DNA of 64,000 bases from Dipetalonema caudispina. Lineage: Eukaryota > Nematoda > Chromadorea > Rhabditida > Onchocercidae. This document shows, piece by piece, positions 11,866-22,637 of the stretch. The notes below the pieces were generated by a model, which was not told the origin of the DNA, made no database searches, and saw only the letters and a list, made by a program, of their open reading frames with translations. The translations under genes were made by a program, and so were the position numbers. Where the stretch lies: the NCBI GenBank assembly GCA_013365325.1, contig JABVXV010000046.1, positions 248,001 to 312,000 on the forward strand, written 5' to 3'. Numbering within the stretch: the first letter of the stretch is position 1; every line of letters begins with the position of its first letter.

Positions 11866-13814
11866 TTAACTATCTGATGTATCCCCCAGATCCATAACTG
11901 ATTCTCGTAAAGCAATCAATAATTCTAGCGCTTGCTCAACATTCCCACCAGTTTCTTCAAGAATCCGCCTATTCTCTTCGGTGTTTGTGAAACCAAAATC
12001 AGCTAACTGGGCCATTTGTGAAGTATATAGCGTAGAGCCAGATGCTGAAAGTGTATCAGGGAAATGATGTGAGTTTCGAGACGATGACGTCGACGACGAT
12101 GAAAGTGCCTGATTGGTTCTACTTCCTCCCACATTTCTCATTGCTTGCGCAACTGCCTGAAAATGAATTTTTACTATTCAATTCTGAAGACTTTTAAAGC
12201 GAACAAAATTTTAACAAAGTTCCGATTTCCGTACTTTAAGCACTAAAATGTGTTTTTCAATGCAAATTATTTGTATGTCTTTTTTAAAGCGCATTCCTAT
12301 TAGTCAAAAATCACCTTAGTAGTTGATAAACATAAATCACTTAAAAGTATATCTAAGAAGAAATTAAACAAACTCGAAAATGATATGAAATGAAACTATT
12401 TAGGAGATGGCATCATCATGAAATAGATTAATAGGTCCTTACCAAATTGAATTTTCACTGATGAGTGGTGCGAACATGTCAATTTCTCGATCAACAAATT
12501 ATGGTTGAAAGTTTTAAACAGAACGCGTATAATAACAACGATATCTTCAATAGTAAACCATACCTCTTGCAACATTTGTGGAGTCACGATAGGTGCATAA
12601 CCACCTTGTCCAGAAGCTGGTGTTGGATTGTCTGATATCGAAGCGCTTGAACCGGAATGAGACATCTTGGATGGTACATTAATGCCACGCAACCAATAAT
12701 GTATTACATCTACTAATATCTGAAGAAAAATCAGAAAAAAAAACTCCCATAAAAAAAAAGGAAATTTTGATTTACTAAATTTTTAAAAAAGATCCTCAAG
12801 CATAAGAACACAAAAGGATCATATAGATCATATAACAAATTTAATATTATCAAACAGCATCTTATACTTGTATGCTCGCAATGTTTTATAGTTGTTAGCG
12901 AAATAAGGGAATACCGGATGATCGTGAAGAAAGGTTTCCTCCGTGTTTTGCTTTCCCATAACCATGGCACCCGAGAGAATGAAGTCTTTAGCCACTATTA
13001 GTGCCATTCGATCCTTCTTCAGAAGTGGAAATTCTTTTAGCAAACCTTCCATGAAATCGTCTCTACTCATTTCATCAATTATCTATAAATGGAGATTTTT
13101 GATTTTCTAACAGTTCAATATTTGTAATTTTGATAAATATCTCTTTTGAATTTGTTTTTTAAATAAAATGCGTATACTTCAGTACTTTAATTTTACAAAA
13201 ACAAAATAACGAGAGTATCAGGAGTGAAAAGAAAGTACCTAAAATCTTAAGATTTTAACAACCACGAAGGTTCATTAAAAAACTGCCAGTTTCAGGATTT
13301 TGGAAACCTTACGCATGAACAAATCGAGGAATGAACAAATTTATTTCGAAAGAAAATAGAAACAAAAAAATCTACCTTTTCGCGATTGCGTTTGGAAGCT
13401 CGTAGAAACTGAAATTTCTCCCTGCATTCCTGCAATTTTTTGTTGTCCAGCTGTAATTTTGGCATAGGATCTGATGTAGAACGGACCATAACATGCAGTG
13501 TGTACTTGTCTTCCATATTCTTCACATCACTTAATCTAATGTCTTCTGCCAGTACTTCCCCAAGAAATACCAAACCTATAAGAAATTTTTGTCTAATTAC
13601 TTCCTCATCTGAACAGAGCAATAAGAGTTATTCTAAAATCAAAAAAATTTGGATTCTCTGTTAGATAAACTTCCCACAAGAAAAACATACAGCATTTTGA
13701 ACGCCTTTCTGGATCACTCACGAAGTTATCTAATATTTCCTTCACATACTTCTCTAAACCAAATGAACGTGGTGTACAATCAGCTCCAGATTCAGCAAGC
13801 CAAACCTTCACCAT
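11866..13814 (-). CDS. UBL7: UBL7-like protein with ubiquitin-like and UBA domains
   Basis: Likely ubiquitin adaptor of the UBL7 (BMSC-UbP) family. Five exons (13814-13691, 13575-13376, 13082-12915, 12719-12564, 12156-11866) join in phase and give 312 residues; human UBL7 has 380. Exons 1-2 carry a divergent ubiquitin-like domain ending in YTLHVMVRSTSDP, which corresponds to the GSTVHVLRKSWPEP segment of UBL7. Exons 3-4 give the family's middle helical region, with a conserved HP joined across the intron to ILVDVIHYWLRG. The linker is rich in Ser, Gly and Pro. The UBA domain is at about residues 262-297 (LADFGFTNTEENRRILEETG, then GNVEQALELL), including the G-F loop and the L-x-x-T-x-G-N motif. 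An acceptor GATTTTAG lies 16 bases before the ATG. Confidence 0.8.
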
Positions 13815-13830
13815 TATAAAACGAAATGTT

Positions 13831-13838
13831 CTAAAATC
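13831..13838 (-). other. Candidate spliced-leader acceptor before UBL7-like gene
   Basis: The minus strand reads GATTTTAG, 16 bases ahead of the start codon at 13814. It lies between two same-strand genes only 384 bases apart, where an independent promoter has little room. Confidence 0.45.
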
Positions 13839-14016
13839 TGAATTAATAGATTTCAGAACTCAAAACGGTAATTATTTATTATGTGGGTGGGTAATTTTCA
13901 ATATATTAAAAAATAAAAAAATTCGGTAATCTTTGTGCACACGCAAGAATACCAGGCAATACAGTGCATTGAAACACATTATAACAAACATAAGTTAAAA
14001 TACATGGTCCCCTATC

Positions 14017-14137
14017 TTTTATTTTTGGAATAATAAGCAAGTATAGCATATATACTGGACTTCAACAAAACAAATTGTTTTATTTTTGGAATAATAAGCA
14101 AGTATAGCATATATACTGGACTTCAACAAAACAAATT
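14017..14137. repeat. Near-perfect 61-base tandem duplication
   Basis: A unit starting TTTTATTTTTGGAATAATAA is repeated head to tail, at 14017-14077 and 14078-14137, with no differences that I can see. It sits in the short spacer between the CCDC124 stop and the UBL7-like start. The perfect identity suggests a recent duplication or a collapsed or duplicated assembly join. Confidence 0.9.
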
Positions 14138-14198
14138 CAGACATGTCGAAAAGAATTTATCAAGATTGAAGGACACATAACACTATATATCATACAGA

Positions 14199-15816
14199 TC
14201 ACTGAATGATTTCTAAAATTCTTTGATTTAGAGGATTTTCAGGCGATTTCTGCCACTGTTTCTTTAAGACTTGCTTCAGCTGTGAGAGACGATATGTGGG
14301 ATATTCTTCTTTTAAACGTGGTAACATCTTTTCTTCGAATTCCTAGAAAGAAAAGCAAGAAAGTAATCAACGAAAAGCAAATATAAATTGTCAGACAGTA
14401 AAGATTGGAATAAATTGAATCGCCAAACTGAAATTCTGAGTCAGCAAATAAACTATTTTGAATCTTCTGCTCTCGAAAACTTGGAAACTACTCGCAGGTT
14501 CCAAACCCCAAATGTTCAAAGTACAACAGCTTTCTCGTCAATTCAGTGGTCGCCAGTCAAGAAAATTATGAATCTTTTTTTAAAATTTACAATGGATTCA
14601 AAAACAATCAAAATAACCTGATAGGCGGCTTTTACTCTTTTTTCGGGATGGCGGTCGATAGTTGGTTTGCCTATGGACAATATATTAATTGCATCTGTGA
14701 CAGTGCGGGCAATTTCACCTTCTATCTATAACAAAAATCATGATCGAATCCGTCAAAGGGTGAAAGACCGATTTTGAAGCAGTTACGCCACATGTAGAAA
14801 AAGAACCAATCGATTGAAAATTAAACAAATAACGTAAAGATATAAAGGCCTACATAGAGAAGGTGAAAAAAGTAAAGTTTGGCAAGAAACGATTGCATTA
14901 GAATCAGCAAGCCACCAAAGGTACTTTAAAAAATACCTCTAGTTGGTTAACATTTTCTTCAATTTCCTCTTCTTTGGCTTCTAAACGTTGTTCTTTCAGT
15001 AACCGTTCTTTTTCTTCTTCGCGTTTTCGTTCTTCTTCAGCACGCTTATTGGCTTCAATAGCTGCTTGTGTGATCTGAAACCCATAGCTGTTCACGATCT
15101 CTACAAGAAAAACATTATGCAAAATCATTCCAGTCAATCTGCTTGATTAATTAGCAGTCTAAAACGCTTTAATTTGAACTGGCCAACAAACAACATTGTT
15201 TTTCTCTTACTTGATGTTTTAGAAAATCTGTCCTGAATGCCTTAATACTTTTTAACAATGGTATCCGATCACTGCGAAAAGATTTGAAGCAAACATTTTA
15301 TGAAAGCTTACGAAGAATGAATAATAATAAATAATTGAAACATCATAGATTTTTGGTCTTCTAGAGTTTCAAAAAAAAGCAATTTCTTCCAGATAAAAAG
15401 AACCTTGGAGGATCCGGCTGCTTTCCCCGAGAGTGCTTTCATTTCCTCATCATGTGCTATCCGATTTTCATGCTTCCTCTGTAAGGCTTCCATGCGTTTG
15501 CGTTCTGCTTCTTCCTGAAGTTCAAAAAATTCTAAATTTATTTCCAAAAAACAATAAATTATTGGAGATAAAATTCTACCACTTCTCCCAAACCGACATT
15601 CTTTATAATGGCTAGTGCAATCGATCCTGCAAATTTTTGAAAGTGTAAAAATGAACCGACCTTCCGTTGTTTGCGGGTAACGTTTTTATCATCATCCTGC
15701 CAATATGCGTCTTCTTCGGCTTTCTTCTTCTTCTCTGCTTCTTCTCTCTTCGCAGCTTCTTTGCGAGCTCTTGCTGCTACTGCTTTCGTATTTTCACCAG
15801 AGAATTTCTTCGGCAT
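14199..15816 (-). CDS. CCDC124: CCDC124, ribosome-associated coiled-coil protein (Lso2 family)
   Basis: Orthologue of CCDC124, related to yeast Lso2, a small basic protein that binds ribosomes during recovery from dormancy or starvation. Five phase-0 exons (15816-15661, 15514-15404, 15074-14937, 14725-14618, 14342-14199) give 218 residues; human CCDC124 has 223. The N terminus MPKKFSGENTKAVAARAR is nearly diagnostic, followed by a Lys/Glu-rich coiled coil with AYWQDDDKNVTRKQRK. The C-terminal half has EENVNQLE, RTVTDAINILS, IDRHPEKRVKAAY and then LPRLKEEYPTYRLSQLKQVL, NPLNQR, all in the order of the human protein. The start was set at MPKKF rather than five codons upstream because family members begin there. 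It appears to be the first gene of a four-gene same-strand cluster. Confidence in identity is very high. Confidence 0.95.
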
Positions 15817-18800
15817 TTTTAAAGATAACAATAAATATCATACATGCGATGCATTCCTCTAATAATTACACAGTATCGATGTGAGGATAACATATCGCAG
15901 TCAAAGTTGAAACTTGAATCAATCACTATCTATCATTGAATCAACGGTAATAACATTGAAAAATCAACAATCTGCGTGTCAACATGTTTCTTATCACTGT
16001 AACATTCTGTACGTATTGTCCTTGGATCATTCCTTCGGCTGCCTGACTGTGCAATAATTCCGTGAATATATCTTTTCTGAAATGATACTACTCCACAACT
16101 TTTGCTATGTTACTAGTATCCTCTATTTCTCTTATTTTTTTGTATCTGGTAACTCTATTTCTTGTATTCAGAAAAGTAGTTTGTTTAAAGGTCACGAAGA
16201 TATATATACAAAATTTATACTTCATGTTAGATTCTCTTAAGTATTTTAATTGCAATGTAATCCATCCTTCTTCAGTTCTTCATCTCTCGGCCGCAAATCC
16301 AAGACTTTTCCTAGGAAAATCTCGCGTAAAAACCCAATACAAAGATAATCTTCCTTAAATCTTTTAAGTTAAAAATAACACAAGTCAAGAAATCAATTCT
16401 GATTAACAATTATAAAAACAATTCAATACTTGTGAATTAATTACTCCAATAACTTTTAGTCTTCATACTAGTACTACTACTATAACACTTTCCCACAGTA
16501 AAGGCTTCTCATCCTGGTAAATCTTTCTTTAATATCCCCATGCAGCGCCTCAGTAACAAAAACCTGAGGATACGCGACGTAATGTCAAGAGCAATGCGAC
16601 GTAAAAAGATAAGCAGATGCGTTGGGTTGAAACGACTGAATTATCCATCACTTACGTATTTCCACGGGCAATTTTTGGCATGGCTTACAATAAAAAACTT
16701 TAAACATTGTCTGGAGTATAAATAAAAAGAATTATAACTTCTTAACAACACGTAAAGCATTAAATGGTCAACACCACCGCAAACATATATCAAGCACCAA
16801 GTAGCACTGTGCTATTGTTATCTTTATGCTATCATGATATAGGAGGTATAATGAAATTTATCATTCCAGAATAAAAGTATTTTCAACTTGTGACCCTTTC
16901 TGAATAAAATTTGATTGATGGAAAGCTCGAAATGATTTCCTCTTTCGAGGCCATGTACTGTACATCTCAAATATAAGATGATTTAAAAATTTACAGAAAA
17001 TTTTACTCTATTTGGATGCTACCGATTCTATAAGCGTTTCTTTTGTTTTACAAAATTATTGCAGTAAGGTTCAGTCTTGAAATATGGCAAGAAATAAAAA
17101 AAGTAGAAGAAACTGTCGCAACAAAATATGATCACTAAACTTTATCGATTGAAGTGTGGCATTAGTGTACGATATCTAAAAAAAACATCGATAAATATAA
17201 ATTTGCATATGAGAAATAAGCAGTAATGAAGTAATGAAATATGCAAAATTGAACATTGTGTTAGTATATTATCAAATGCAGTAAATAGCCTGAAATAAAT
17301 TAATGACAAATTTTGACAGAAGTGCTCTTTTTTTATTTCCCAACAATTTTCCCTGGCTAATATATCGGCCTGTTTTTGCAAGTGTCTGCTCAGGTAAGAC
17401 TTACAGTTCTACTACAGATTGTACTCATTTCTAAATACACCTTTTTTGAAGTTGAATAGTAGAAGATGATTGAATGAAATGCTGGAATGATTATGATAAC
17501 CACAATGATAACTGCTGTGATGATGCAATCATTCACATTATCAAACCACAAATAATAATTACAAGAAAGTACTCGTTGTCGAATAATATGAAAGTTATGG
17601 TAATACAATCATTTTTGCTCATTTCCATCAATTCTGTTAAATAGAAATTTTTTGAATAAAATTAAATAAATAAAAAAAAGAAATTCCTTTAGCGTACTGG
17701 TTCGATATTTATTTTCATTTCATTAATGATAATTAATGAATTGTAGCCGAACATCGCAAGATTGCTCATTCACTTTTACGTGTTCTACAATAAATGATAT
17801 TCCAAGAAAGAAAATAGTTATAACATTTTACTGTATCGCAAGTTTTGCATCGAAGAATGCATTGCAAAATTCCGTTATTAAAACTTCTTAAATCAGCCGT
17901 TTGGATTATTTTATATGATTTGAAGTATTATATCTTGTGATTTTCATATTTCGATTCTTTCTGATGCATTCTAAGTGCTTCCTCTCTCACAGTGATGGTT
18001 TGAACATTTCATGTAATAGTAACTGTCAGAAAACAGGAATTTAGACAAGACAAGCCAAGCCAAAACTTTTTGTCCTGAGCGAAAAAAATGTTTCCCTCAT
18101 TTTAAATGAAATCTTATTACTGAATTTTGAGATTAATTCAGATAATGTAGTATAAAGCTAGTGAATATATTGAAATTGAAACATCATTTACAGGGAAATT
18201 TGCTCGGTTCAGTCTTCATCAATATCAGATATCCGCTTTCATCATAAATTTTAGAAGCTGTAGGTTTTCATGATGAGATAGCTCAATAAAACAATTTCAC
18301 GGTTTTCCCTTAGCTTACAAATGGCTAGTTGTTTGTAGCCAAGTTACAAAAAAGTACCTAAATCCTCCAATGTCAAAATCTGCTGAAAAAAAATGAAATG
18401 CGTCATTTTTTTTTCTTCCCATAATGAAGCGAAATGATTATATTTCCAAGTTTCAGTTGAGGGTATTTCCAATGATGATTCAAGAAAGCAGTTGGATCAA
18501 ATAATTTGTTAATAGACGATAGTAGAAAGGATAAATAAAATCCTATCCCATCTTTGTAGATATCATTCCTTCATGTCATACCTCTAAAAAAATTATCCAC
18601 TCTTACCCACATTTTCTGATTCTTTTAATAGGTACCATGAAATGTGAAATCGTAACTAATTGATAGGCAAATGTAGCGGCTTCATTCCTTTCATCTTTTT
18701 CCATGTTATTTGGTTTTGTTAAAATATTGTTTTTGCCAGGATAAGTAAATGCTGCATGCTTATTATTCAACTGCATTTGACTAAACTATCTTGACAAAAA

Positions 18801-20199
18801 CTATTCATAGCGACGAATTTGTACGTTGTTGCACAAAGTTAATTGTAATATTTGTATATTCAGCAGCGACATTTCAGCACAGCATATGTAGAGTCTTTGG
18901 ATAATTTCGAATAAACATTTTATCATCTTCACATTAAGATAACTTCAGAATGAACATATAACATATCCTGAACTAACATATTGGATATGCTGAATGAAAT
19001 AAATGAAAAACTTAAAAATAATGTAGTAAAGCATACTTGATCAGTTTATGAACTGCGCCGCCATTTTTCTTCTTTCCATATTTGGAACTTTGCAAATGTT
19101 GTTCAGTTCACGATTTCACATATTGGACTTTTAGTCTTTTTATGCAAAATATTCTGAGTTCACACAGTATAAGTTTCTTTCCTTCTTTCTAAATAAGTGT
19201 ACTCATCCATTAAAAAAATCAAAATCTTTTAAGCAATGTCTTATAAAATATGCATTAGCCTCCCTATTTAGTTCTTCTCTCTAGTCTTTGCTCTTTCTTG
19301 AATTAATTTCAAAAATTTTTTTTGTTGTTAAATAACGAAGAGTGTTTGGAAATATAATACTTGCACATTAACAATGCCTTATTTTTAGTGATTATTTTGT
19401 AATATGACACTTGGCAGTTTGCAATGAAAGATTGAGCTTTTCTAACAAGGGAAAATCTCGACAAAGTAGTAATGAGTAGCATGGAGTTATGAAGCTAAGA
19501 AGTTAGGCATGAAAGAAAGAATGAATAAAACTGGAAGTGATTCCGTGAAACTGTCGAGAACAATACTGTGCAACAAACTTACTTCTAAAAAGCCAAGGAA
19601 TCATAGTTCATTGCTTTATCTTCATATGTTTCTATTATTCGAATGAAATGGGTCGTTGAATATCGAAATTCGTTATCCATGCAAAAAGAATATGAAGTTA
19701 AGATAAAACTGGAAATGGTTATGCTGTGCTAACAAAATTAGTTTGTTAGTAAAATATGGATTATTCATCTGTCATTTCGTAAAATTTGAAACACACAATT
19801 TACAACTTGATTTTTTGAGATGTTTATAATTGGGAATATATATGATGGAAATGTTTTAGGATAATCATCAATGAATAAATTTGTTTTTCGACCACTGATG
19901 TTTGACAGTACGTTAACGATTTATACATCCCTCTAAAAACTTTGATTCAGTGAATGGCTAGTTTAGATTCTCGATGATGGTAGAAACAGGTTCATATCTC
20001 AATATCATCTCACTTCCTACATATCATAATTTCTCTAACACATCTTAAAGGAGCTTTTTTAAACACCTCAAAACATTCTTTCATCGGTAAGTTGTTCGAT
20101 TGGGTTGAATTTTGTGAGATAATTTACTCAATGTAACAAATATTTGAAGTGTGATGAAAGTATAAAAAATTAAATAAATGTTTCATTTCGCTGAATTTA
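15817..20199. other. Gene-poor region upstream of CCDC124
   Basis: I see no exon I can support. The part nearest 15817 should contain the promoter of the CCDC124-led cluster, with a possible leader acceptor TTATTAG at about 15859-15865 (minus strand). Two copies of GCGACGTAA lie at about 16574 and 16597. Frames such as 16107-16358 (+), which starts with a hydrophobic stretch, and 17142-17608 (-) have no motifs or splice context. A TGATAA-rich low-complexity patch lies at 17470-17530. Confidence 0.5.
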
Positions 20200-21783
20200 T
20201 CAATCATTCTTTTGACAAACAGCGCAACAACCACTACTAGTATCGTTACATTTTCCGCTAATCCATCCATTCGTTTGCCAAATATGAGCGCAGTGTGGGC
20301 CACTACCATGCGGTTCATTGATCTTCCAATTCAAGTAATTCACCGCAGTACCATCATGCCAATGAAAAGTATAATCAGTTTGTGTTCTTGTGGAATATAG
20401 GCCGATATGCTTGCAATGGCAACTTCCGATACCAAGGCCTGTAGAAGTGATGAAATTTTTTAGAATAAACTTCAAGATTTTTAAATACTTGGAAGTCTCT
20501 CGTCAGGAATGTGAAAAAGAAAACTTTGTAAGTTATCGAGTAAATAAATGCAGAAGAAGAATATTGTAGAAAAAAAAAAATATATATATATATATATATA
20601 ACCGCTAATAAAGGAATCTTCCTGTGGTGAATGTATTGAAGCCAAGTGTCCATTCTCCTTCTTGCAGAGATTTTCGTACGAGAGAGGTGTCTGCTGACAG
20701 TCATACGGAATCACCTTAAATTAGATATTTATAAAGTGAGCATATAATCTCTAAAGAGTTACTAAATATTTGACCGTAACTATTCATTCTTTTTACCTTG
20801 TAGGATATATTTGTTTGTGGGTTACGTGTCCAAATATTGAGAATATTTGTTGGACCTTCCATTTCATCTAAAAACAGTTTATCAATTTTCTCTCCAGCAA
20901 TAGATCTTTCTGCAATAGATCACGCTTTATCCCAAACCTCCCTCTCCTTCGATCATATAGCCGAAAATAGAAAACCAGATGGTTGATTTATTGTTTTTCG
21001 TAAAGTTATTTAGATTTTTTTTTCTTTCTCTCTCTTGAGGAAATCCCAAGAAACCGTGCCTTCATTCAGATGATCCCTGTCACATCGAATGCATTCCATT
21101 TCATCCTGATTTTTAATGGCAAAGCAACAAGTGGCACCATATGATGATAATACAGTTCGATCAAGCTTGTTAAAAATTATACAAGTGTTATCCGGATAAT
21201 GAACCAAGCCGGTACAGCGTCGACAATGGTTTAAACAGTTTTCTAAAGAAGTTACGCGTATAACTTCTCGGATACCTACCAAACTGGAATCGTCAGTTAT
21301 CTCCATTACCGTGTCTGCCTTCATATTTGTCGCTACTTCACTAGAGGAGTGTCGTAACTGGAAATTACAACGAGTTTGAAGCTAATGCAGAGTAAACTTT
21401 CAAATGAACCGATAATCCTATGAAATTATTCAGCTCCACAAAGCTGTTTGAGTCTTTCTGTATGCAATTTCATATTCTTTTCCTCTGTTGTGAAATCTCA
21501 AAAAAAAAAAATCCTGCTTTCAAATTCAAAACATAGCAGTATGTTGAGTAGCTTACGACAGGTAAATGATCGAATAATTAACCGTTTAATGACAAAAATA
21601 ATCAGCGAGTAAATACTGGTTGTGAATCCACCACAAAACGTTTTTGTTTAAGAAGTTTATGGGAGGTAAGAAGGATTTAAATATTGAAATGTTGAAACAG
21701 AAATTTTTTCGAAATTTTCTGCATAAAGAAACAAAAAAAAGGAAGCTTACATAATAAGTGAATAGCAACAGAAAGAGATGCAT
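20200..21783 (-). CDS. Secreted Apple/PAN-like plus C-type lectin domain protein
   Basis: Secreted protein with five exons: 21783-21751, 21357 to about 21060, 20867-20797, 20714-20603 and 20438-20200. Exon 1 is 11 codons (MHLFLLLFTYY), the core of a signal peptide, ending at a GTAAGC donor. Exon 2 has eight cysteines spaced like an Apple/PAN module (C-LNH-C-RR-C, then TC, TCC, EC, RC). Exons 4-5 form a C-type lectin domain: SYENLCKKENGHLASIHSPQ, HIGLY, WHDGTAVNYLNWKINEPH and a GCCAVCQK end. The usual calcium and sugar motif EPN is EPH here, and WND is KCND, so calcium-dependent sugar binding is doubtful. The exon 2 donor is uncertain: only GAAG|GC at 21060 or T|GTGACA at about 21073 keep the frame. 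No gene lies within 4 kb downstream. Confidence 0.8.
20570..20600. repeat. Poly(A) and (TA)10 tract in lectin intron
   Basis: A run of about eleven A is followed by ten TA units, directly next to the exon 4 donor at 20602 (minus strand). Slippage here could affect splicing. Confidence 0.85.
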
Positions 21784-22460
21784 TCTTCCCTGTTTGACGG
21801 GACACTTTTCCCAATCATTTTATAAAGCATTTCCTAACAGTTTGCTTTTTTTCACTTTTATTTGTTTATATTTGTGTATTATTTGTTTATAAACTGAGAC
21901 AGAATGATGGCAAAGTACTACTTATAACCGATCATTTTACAATTTTCCCTGCACTTTTTGCAAAAACTCTATGCCAACTAGCCATAAATGAGACATCTCT
22001 GATACTATTTCAACACAGACGATAGTGGTGACATTCAATTTTTTTTTTTTTTTAGGGCCACGAAAGTAGCGTAGTATGAATCTTCATGAATTAAACCCTT
22101 CATTTCCGAGATGATTCATTTATGCATTAATAGTTCAACTCGAAAATTCAAAACATCGAATAACTGCATTACGACATTGAATTTGAGACAGCGTATTTCT
22201 ACTGCTATAGTATACTGAAATCCAACTTGAAAGGTTGCTACCGACCTCGAAATATTCAATGTCTTGATCTTGAATCCTTCCCGAAAGAGATCCCTTTGAT
22301 CTTTTAGAAGCAAACAATGAAACCACTACACTCTACGCTTCGTTTGGCCGAAACATCGATATTCTTTGGATTACTTCATCACATCCGTGTAGAAAACAAC
22401 TATCGTGATAGCGCTCATACATTTCAAGTGGAAGTGCAAATCCAAAATTCACTTTGAAAA
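21784..22460. other. Intergenic spacer upstream of lectin gene
   Basis: No coding exon supported. It contains the likely promoter of the lectin gene on the minus strand and a T15 run at about 22040-22054. Overlapping minus frames at 22116-22326 have no recognisable motif. Confidence 0.45.
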
Positions 22461-22637
22461 ATGAACTTTAGTTTGCAAAAGAAGGTGAAACAGTCTTTAA
22501 ATCCCAGAAGTCGGATTGCGTTGCGAAAAGTTGTGACTCGAAAGAAAAACGACCCTTCCTTATTGCCCAATTATTGTGACCCGGCAGAAGGTTGCAGCTT
22601 TCATAATATTGATGGATCAAACAGTACAGTCTCTTGA
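22461..22637 (+). CDS. Small orphan open frame, 58 residues
   Basis: ATG to TGA frame directly after an in-frame stop, encoding a basic N-terminal half (QKKVKQSLNPRSRIALRKVV) and a C-terminal part with two cysteines (NYCDPAEGCSF). Downstream the sequence GCAATAAATCAATAAACG near 22668-22685 holds two AATAAA-type signals, about 35-45 bases after the stop. I recognise no family. It could be a small gene, a last exon, or chance. Confidence 0.25.
   Translation: MNFSLQKKVKQSLNPRSRIALRKVVTRKKNDPSLLPNYCDPAEGCSFHNIDGSNSTVS

Noticed and set aside
12731..12914. Extension of the UBL7-like exon 3 beyond the HP motif
   Set aside because: The open frame continues, but splicing at CATCCG|GTATTC joins in phase to 12719 and matches the family, whereas the later GTATAA donor creates a stop.
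15817..15831. Upstream in-frame start for CCDC124 (five extra codons)
   Set aside because: Family members begin at MPKKF, which lies at 15816; the extra residues have no counterpart.
16107..16358. 83-residue plus frame with a hydrophobic start
   Set aside because: The hydrophobic start is explained by T-rich sequence and nothing else supports a gene.
22116..22326. Overlapping minus frames of 63-65 residues
   Set aside because: Two different frames over the same bases with no recognisable family or splice pair.
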